From the NCBI GenBank assembly GCA_002328865.1, contig DCWO01000104.1, positions 1-36,690 on the forward strand: a stretch of DNA of 36,690 bases. The letters are read 5' to 3'. Every line of letters begins with the position of its first letter. Positions within the stretch are counted from its first letter, which is position 1. The stretch is from Dehalococcoidia bacterium UBA2160 (GTDB lineage: Bacteria > Chloroflexota > Dehalococcoidia > Lucifugimonadales > UBA1123). Under the pieces are notes generated by a model. The model was not told the origin of the DNA and searched no databases. It worked only from the letters and a program-made list of their open reading frames with translations. A program made the translations under genes and the position numbers. This document shows positions 32,689-36,690 of this stretch, in pieces.

Positions 32689-33081
32689 ATGGGCACGAAA
32701 GGCGATCAATTCTCGGACGTCGAATGGACTTCGGACGCTCTGGAACGGCTTCAAAGAGTGCCGGTCGGAATGGCTCGCGACATGACCCGTCAACGGGTCG
32801 AGGCGCTGGCCGTCGAGCAGGGTAAGTCGTCGGTCACGCCAGACATGATCGAAGCGAAGTACCATCAGTGGGGCGAGGGCTCGGCCAAAGCATCCTCCGA
32901 ACTCGTCTGGACTGATGCGGCATCGGAGCGCGTCCAGCGCATCCCAAAATTCGTGCGTGGCATGGTCGTGAAGGCAGTCGAGGAGTACGCCCATCGCGAA
33001 GGACAAACCGAGATCACCCCGGAGATGCTCGACGAGGCCAAGGGCTTCTGGGGCGACACCGGTCGGTTCCACAACCCGTGA
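32689..33081 (+). CDS. Tandem PCP_red-like domain protein
   Basis: A 130-residue protein that is two PCP_red-like units and little else. Unit 1 (about 12-62): VEWTSDALERLQRVP, GMARDMTRQRVEALA, SSVTPDMIEAK. Unit 2 (about 72-124): LVWTDAASERVQRIPKFVRG, KAVEEYAHREGQ, TEITPEMLDEAKGFWG. Both share W-[TS]-x2-A-x-E-R-[LV]-Q-x-[IV]-P with the neighbours. In BchB/ChlB this domain closes over the protochlorophyllide site. Here it has no catalytic partner of that kind. Translation is coupled to the Usp gene (two-base gap), and the radical SAM gene follows after 34 bases. Confidence 0.8.
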   Translation: MGTKGDQFSDVEWTSDALERLQRVPVGMARDMTRQRVEALAVEQGKSSVTPDMIEAKYHQWGEGSAKASSELVWTDAASERVQRIPKFVRGMVVKAVEEYAHREGQTEITPEMLDEAKGFWGDTGRFHNP

Positions 33082-33115
33082 CACTCAGCACCCTCACATT
33101 CGGCAGGGGGCGGCG

Positions 33116-34378
33116 ATGACGCTGAACTTCCCAGATATTCAGTCCGGCCTTACTGTTGAGCGCAACGGCGTATGGAGCCCTGAGCTTGTTTCGTGGAACA
33201 CCACGAACCGTTGCAACCTCCGATGCGACCACTGCTACCTCTCAGCCGGAGACCAGGGCAAGGACGAACTGTCGTTGGACGAAGGCCGTCGTCTGATCGA
33301 CGAGATGTTCGCGGCCGGGACTCGGATGCTCATCCTCACCGGCGGCGAACCCCTGATGCGACGGGACATCGTCGATCTGGCCTCTCACGCCTCCGGCAAG
33401 GGCATGGTCGTCGTTCTTGGCACCAACGGGATGCTTCTGAGTCCGCGCACCGTCCGAGAGCTGAAGGACGCCGGGATCTCGGGTGTGGGCATCAGTCTTG
33501 ACTCGCTGAAACCGGAACTGCACGACGATTTCCGAGGCGTTCCGGGCGCATGGGAAGGCGCAGTGCGAGGCATCCGAACTTGTGTCACAGAGGGCTTGCC
33601 TGTTCTGCTGCAGATGACGGTGCTCCCCTGGAACCGAGAAGAACTCGACGCCATGATCGAGTTCGCTCACGCGGAACGAGTGACGGGCTTCACGCTCTAC
33701 TTCCTGGTCTGCACCGGTCGCGGCGAAGAGCTGAGCGACATCACTCCAGCCCAGTATGACGAGGCCCTCGAGACTGCCGTGGAGGCTCAAGACCGATATC
33801 CCGACATGATGGTCCGCGCGCGTTGCGCCCCTCAGATCAGCCGCGTCGCCGCCGGAATTAACTCGGCGCTGCTGGCCAACGCGGGATGCATGGCCGCCCG
33901 CCAATACGTTCGAGTCACTCCCGAAGGTCGGGTCACCCCATGTCCGTACCTCCCGCTGCAGGCGGGCGACGTCCGCACGGAGTCGTTCGGAGACATCTGG
34001 CGAGAGGCCCCAGTGCTTCGGAGCATGCGAGAGCAGTCGCCTGGCGGTCGCTGCGGCGAGTGCGAATATGGCAAGGTTTGCGGCGGATGCCGAGCCCGGG
34101 CCCACGCGTTGTCAGACGATTTGTTCGCCGAAGACATCTGGTGTCTGTACGAGCCGAAGGGCGACGGCGCCGCCGCGCCGGAAATCGACGTGTCATGGAC
34201 GCCAGAAGCCGAGCAGAGGCTCCAGCGCATCCCCGGGTTCATTCGAGGTCGCGTCAGGGGCGCCGTCGAAGCGCAGGCGCGCTCATCCGACACGCCGGTC
34301 ATCACACCAGACGTGCTCAAGTCGACGCTCGATGGCATCGGTCGGCGTATCCCGTTCAAGCGGCCGGGGCAGGTGTAA
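33116..34378 (+). CDS. Radical SAM/SPASM protein (AhbD/NirJ-like) with PCP_red-like tail
   Basis: A 420-residue iron-sulfur enzyme. The radical SAM cluster is CNLRCDHC (Cys33, 37, 40), with LILTGGEPLMR binding SAM. The SPASM-like half has Cys257, Cys275 (VTPCPYLP), Cys312, 315, 321, 324 (CGECEYGKVCGGCRARAHAL) and Cys342. This C-terminal pattern is that of the heme-biosynthesis enzymes AhbC/AhbD/NirJ and of peptide-modifying SPASM enzymes. Residues 358-408 are a fourth PCP_red-like unit (VSWTPEAEQRLQRIPGFIRG, VITPDVLKS). CAGGGGG precedes the ATG. It may act on a porphyrin-type or peptide substrate presented by the PCP_red units; that is inference. Confidence 0.87.
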   Translation: MTLNFPDIQSGLTVERNGVWSPELVSWNTTNRCNLRCDHCYLSAGDQGKDELSLDEGRRLIDEMFAAGTRMLILTGGEPLMRRDIVDLASHASGKGMVVVLGTNGMLLSPRTVRELKDAGISGVGISLDSLKPELHDDFRGVPGAWEGAVRGIRTCVTEGLPVLLQMTVLPWNREELDAMIEFAHAERVTGFTLYFLVCTGRGEELSDITPAQYDEALETAVEAQDRYPDMMVRARCAPQISRVAAGINSALLANAGCMAARQYVRVTPEGRVTPCPYLPLQAGDVRTESFGDIWREAPVLRSMREQSPGGRCGECEYGKVCGGCRARAHALSDDLFAEDIWCLYEPKGDGAAAPEIDVSWTPEAEQRLQRIPGFIRGRVRGAVEAQARSSDTPVITPDVLKSTLDGIGRRIPFKRPGQV

Positions 34379-34385
34379 ACCGGTC

Positions 34386-34481
34386 GTTGGCCGGGGGCAG
34401 TTTGGCCGTGGGCGGGGACGGGTCGGCTTGGCCGTGAACAGGGACGGGACGGACAGCTTGGCCGTGAACGGCCAGAGCACC
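34386..34481. repeat. Degenerate tandem repeat after the radical SAM gene
   Basis: At least three imperfect units of 26-30 bases begin at 34400, 34426 and 34456, each with G[TC]TTGGCCGTG; a shorter relic lies at 34386. The last unit contains the palindrome TGGCCGT-GA-ACGGCCA and forms, with the preceding base, the 27-bp exact inverted match to 8451-8477. It probably ends the upstream transcript. Confidence 0.65.
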
Positions 34482-34505
34482 TGAGTGTCTTGGCTGCCGG
34501 TTCTG

Positions 34506-34534
34506 TTGACTAAGCTCAGGCAAGGGAATAAGAT
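34506..34534 (+). promoter_or_regulatory. Promoter of the corrinoid-protein gene
   Basis: TTGACT (34506-34511), a 17-base spacer and TAAGAT (34529-34534). Transcription would start near 34541, 60 bases before the GTG. It implies that the corrinoid gene can be expressed independently of the PCP_red operon. Confidence 0.65.
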
Positions 34535-34600
34535 GCGCTGCATCCTGAACCCGACTGTTTTGCGGTCCAGGACAGCATACGTGGACCAGGAGGGTCGAAG

Positions 34601-35260
34601 GTGGATCTGAACGAGCTTAGCCAGTACGTGATCGACGGGGACGGCGCCGCAGCCGTGGATTGGACCGAACGTGCGCTTGCCGACGGGATGGACGCGTTGA
34701 CGATTATCAACGAAGGTCTCATTCCAGGCATGGACGTCGTTGGCGAGAGGTTCCAGCAGCGCGAGTTCTTCATGCCGGAGATGTTGGTCGCGGCCAGAGC
34801 CATGAAGGCGGCCATGGCCATCGTCAAGCCTTTGCTTACCGGCGATCGCGCGTCGTCGGAGCTCCGCGCGGTGACCGGGACGGTGCAGGGCGACCTGCAC
34901 GACATCGGAGTCAGCCTGGTTGGCATGATGCTCGAAGGCGCTGGGTTTGAGGTGACGCACCTCGGGCCGGATGTCCCGCCGGACGAGTTCCTCAAGACAG
35001 TGGAGGAGCAAGGCGCGCAGGTCTTGTGCCTGTCGGCCATGCTGACCACCACCATCAAGAACATGAAGGTCACCATCGACCGGGCCGTCGAGCTCGAGAT
35101 GAGGGACCAGGTCAAGATCTACGTCGGCGGCGCGCCCGTCACCAGCGAGTTTGCCACGGAGATAGGCGCCGACGGGACTACCGGCGACGCCGGGTCCGCG
35201 GTGCAGATGGTGAGGGAGCAACTCGGCTTGGCGGCGGCTCCTTCGACAAGCTCAGGATGA
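34601..35260 (+). CDS. Corrinoid (B12)-binding methyltransferase protein
   Basis: A 219-residue methyl carrier of the MtaC/MtbC/MetH-module type. The helical cap domain (1-85) has NEGLIPGMDVVGERFQQREF and the FMPEMLVAARAM segment. The Rossmann domain has GDLHDIGVSLVGMML, with His100 of DxHxxG as the lower cobalt ligand, LCLSAMLTTT as the S-x-L motif, and GGAPVTSEFATEIGADG as the GG motif. The start is GTG with CAGGAGG upstream. It would shuttle methyl groups between two methyltransferases; the UroD-family gene downstream is the obvious partner. Confidence 0.92.
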   Translation: MDLNELSQYVIDGDGAAAVDWTERALADGMDALTIINEGLIPGMDVVGERFQQREFFMPEMLVAARAMKAAMAIVKPLLTGDRASSELRAVTGTVQGDLHDIGVSLVGMMLEGAGFEVTHLGPDVPPDEFLKTVEEQGAQVLCLSAMLTTTIKNMKVTIDRAVELEMRDQVKIYVGGAPVTSEFATEIGADGTTGDAGSAVQMVREQLGLAAAPSTSSG

Positions 35261-35347
35261 ACGGTTCAAATTCACACAGGTGAACTGGATGCGGCGGGTC
35301 CTTCGACAGGTCCCGAGCCCGATGTGCCGGGACTCAGGACGAACGGA
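35239..35347. repeat. Dispersed repeat pair
   Basis: TCCTTCGACAAGCTCAGGAT from 35239 overlaps the end of the corrinoid gene and supplies its last codons. A second copy at 35300-35347 has CTTCGACAGG, CCCG-ATGTGC-CGGG (35318-35331) and about 40 bases nearly identical to 12363-12402. The repeat has therefore reshaped the corrinoid protein's C-terminal tail. Confidence 0.6.
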
Positions 35348-35420
35348 CATTAGCACGCATCGAGGAGCGCCAGCGATCGGATAGGACGACCGGCCACGGC
35401 CGGCGCCAAGGGGGACAGAA

Positions 35421-36587
35421 ATGGCATCAATGACCCATCGAGAGCGAGTGGTACGGACGCTGAGTCGCCAGGAGCCCGATCGTGTGCCGCTGGATTTCGG
35501 CGCGGTCGCGAGTTCAATTGACAACAACGCCTATGGCCGGCTGGCAGTCCAACTGGGCATGCCGGATGAGCTCGAACGAGCGGACCTCAACGATCCGCTG
35601 AACCCGTCGAAGGACGTCACTCCGTGTGCGGAGATACTGGAGATGTTCGACGTGGACACGCGCACCGTCCAGGCGGCGTCGCCAGTCGACTCACAGGCCA
35701 TGGTTCAGACTCGCATCGACGAGTTCACCTACCGAGACGAGTGGGGGGTCATCTGGAAGCGGCCCGAGCACGAGGACGGCCCGTACATGTACAAGCAGGG
35801 GCCGTTCCAGCACGACGGGCTGACGATGGCGGACATCGAGAAATACGCATGGCCGAGCATGCCCGAGGCGTCCGACAGCGCCACGGCCCTGGCCGCCAGA
35901 GCGCGGAAGCTGCACGAGGAGACGGATCACGCCATCGTCCTGTCGGTCGGGCATTCGTCGGTGGCGCCGTGCCAACGCCTCCGAGGCTTCTCGGAGTTCA
36001 TGGAAGACCTGGTGCTCGAACCGGGCATCGCCGAGGCGCTGCTGGAGCACGTGACAGACGCCATCGTGGCTTCCACAAACCTGCTGCTCAGCCAGGCTGG
36101 CTCGTACGTTGACGTCGTCTCGTTTGCCGACGACCTCGGCCTCCAGGACAGGGCGTACTTCAGCCAGAAGATGTTCTCAAAGCAGGTCAAGCCGCACCTG
36201 GCTCGTTGCGTCGAGGCGATTCGCAAGAACACCAACGCGAAGGTGGTGATGCACAGCGACGGCGCGATCTTCGACCTGATCCCGGACCTGATCGACATCG
36301 GAATCGACGGCATCAACCCGGTTCAGACGACCGCGTGGGGAATGGACGCGGCGCGGCTGAAGGCGGAATTCGGCGACAAGCTGGCTTTCTGGGGCGCGAT
36401 CGACACCCAGCATACGCTGCCGTTCGGATCGCCTCAAGACGTGCGCGACGACGTCAAATCCAAGATCGAGGAGCTAGGCGTCGGCGGCGGGTACGTGCTG
36501 GCGTCGTGCCACACGATCCGAGAAGAGGTGCCGGCGGAGAACGTCAGGGCGATGTATGAGTCGGCGCTGGAGTTTGGCGGGTACTAA
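35421..36587 (+). CDS. UroD/MtaA-family methyltransferase
   Basis: A 388-residue TIM-barrel protein of the uroporphyrinogen decarboxylase superfamily, the branch that moves methyl groups to or from corrinoid proteins. The N terminus MTHRERVVRTLSRQEPDRVP is typical. VVMHSDGAIFDLIPDLIDIG holds His278, but the Cys of the MtaA zinc motif HxC is Asp280. The later Cys363 (ASCHTIREEVPAEN) is present. True UroD arginine motifs are absent. GGGGGA precedes the ATG. It lies 160 bases after the corrinoid gene, so the two probably form a demethylation or methyl-transfer pair. The methyl source is unknown. Confidence 0.88.
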   Translation: MASMTHRERVVRTLSRQEPDRVPLDFGAVASSIDNNAYGRLAVQLGMPDELERADLNDPLNPSKDVTPCAEILEMFDVDTRTVQAASPVDSQAMVQTRIDEFTYRDEWGVIWKRPEHEDGPYMYKQGPFQHDGLTMADIEKYAWPSMPEASDSATALAARARKLHEETDHAIVLSVGHSSVAPCQRLRGFSEFMEDLVLEPGIAEALLEHVTDAIVASTNLLLSQAGSYVDVVSFADDLGLQDRAYFSQKMFSKQVKPHLARCVEAIRKNTNAKVVMHSDGAIFDLIPDLIDIGIDGINPVQTTAWGMDAARLKAEFGDKLAFWGAIDTQHTLPFGSPQDVRDDVKSKIEELGVGGGYVLASCHTIREEVPAENVRAMYESALEFGGY

Positions 36588-36690
36588 TCGCGCGAACTAT
36601 CTACTAGGGAAACTTCTGGGTCTTCGACGGGTCAGGCCGATCGGAACGGCGACCCGGGAACTGACGGCAATTTAGGATAAGTAGGGGAGG

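Noticed and set aside
31502..34378. Evidence of bacteriochlorophyll synthesis
   Set aside because: Only the C-terminal BchB-like module is present; no BchN, BchL or catalytic BchB region is visible.
34386..34481. CRISPR-like array
   Set aside because: Units of 26-30 bases abut directly without unique spacers and are degenerate; this is a simple tandem repeat.

Overview
The window looks like chromosome of an uncultured, GC-rich, aerobic, heterotrophic bacterium. Many flavin, CoA and zinc-alcohol-dehydrogenase genes, and short palindromic repeats scattered through most long intergenic gaps, fit the Chloroflexota (SAR202/Dehalococcoidia-like). That placement rests on gene content and style, not on a phylogenetic marker. 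I found no rRNA, tRNA, CRISPR array, phage module or complete insertion sequence.

Layout. 1-3.9 kb: an alpha/beta hydrolase, then on the minus strand a di-heme cytochrome c, ComEA and an MscS-type channel. 4.0-7.6 kb: pheS-pheT behind an extended -10 promoter. 7.7-8.5 kb: a decaying antitoxin/toxin remnant and repeats. 8.5-18.9 kb: a minus-strand catabolic block whose right-hand genes read from a good promoter at 18896-18924. It holds a PYROXD2/phytoene-desaturase-like flavoprotein, CoA-transferase beta, a divergent nitroreductase-like protein with a 70-residue partner, two tandem nitroreductases, an orphan integrase core-binding domain, CoA-transferase alpha, a DUF35 Zn-ribbon/OB-fold protein and an SCP2-type thiolase. 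The set suggests CoA-thioester breakdown of a cyclic or lipid-like acid; the substrate cannot be read from sequence.

19.2-22.3 kb: an MBL-fold hydrolase, then an arsenic island. arsR and sigZ read leftward from a promoter with a palindromic operator and an apparently leaderless start. A 57-residue Cys-Cys protein and arsM read rightward. 22.6-26.9 kb: a DAO-type flavoenzyme, a zinc alcohol dehydrogenase, a methyltransferase and a nucleotidyltransferase. 27.2-31.3 kb: an FrsA-like hydrolase, an M24 protein lacking one metal ligand, a second zinc dehydrogenase and a DUF123 protein.

31.4-34.4 kb is the most unusual segment. Three adjacent genes carry four copies of a PCP_red-like domain, the module at the C terminus of the light-independent protochlorophyllide reductase subunit BchB/ChlB. 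They are a double universal stress protein with one copy, a 130-residue protein made of two copies, and an AhbD/NirJ-like radical SAM/SPASM protein with one copy. No photosynthesis gene is visible. Immediately downstream, under its own promoter, is a corrinoid protein, followed by a UroD/MtaA-family methyltransferase. My leading hypothesis is a tetrapyrrole-related or redox-stress system built around this repeated domain. The domain assignments are read from sequence; the function is inference.
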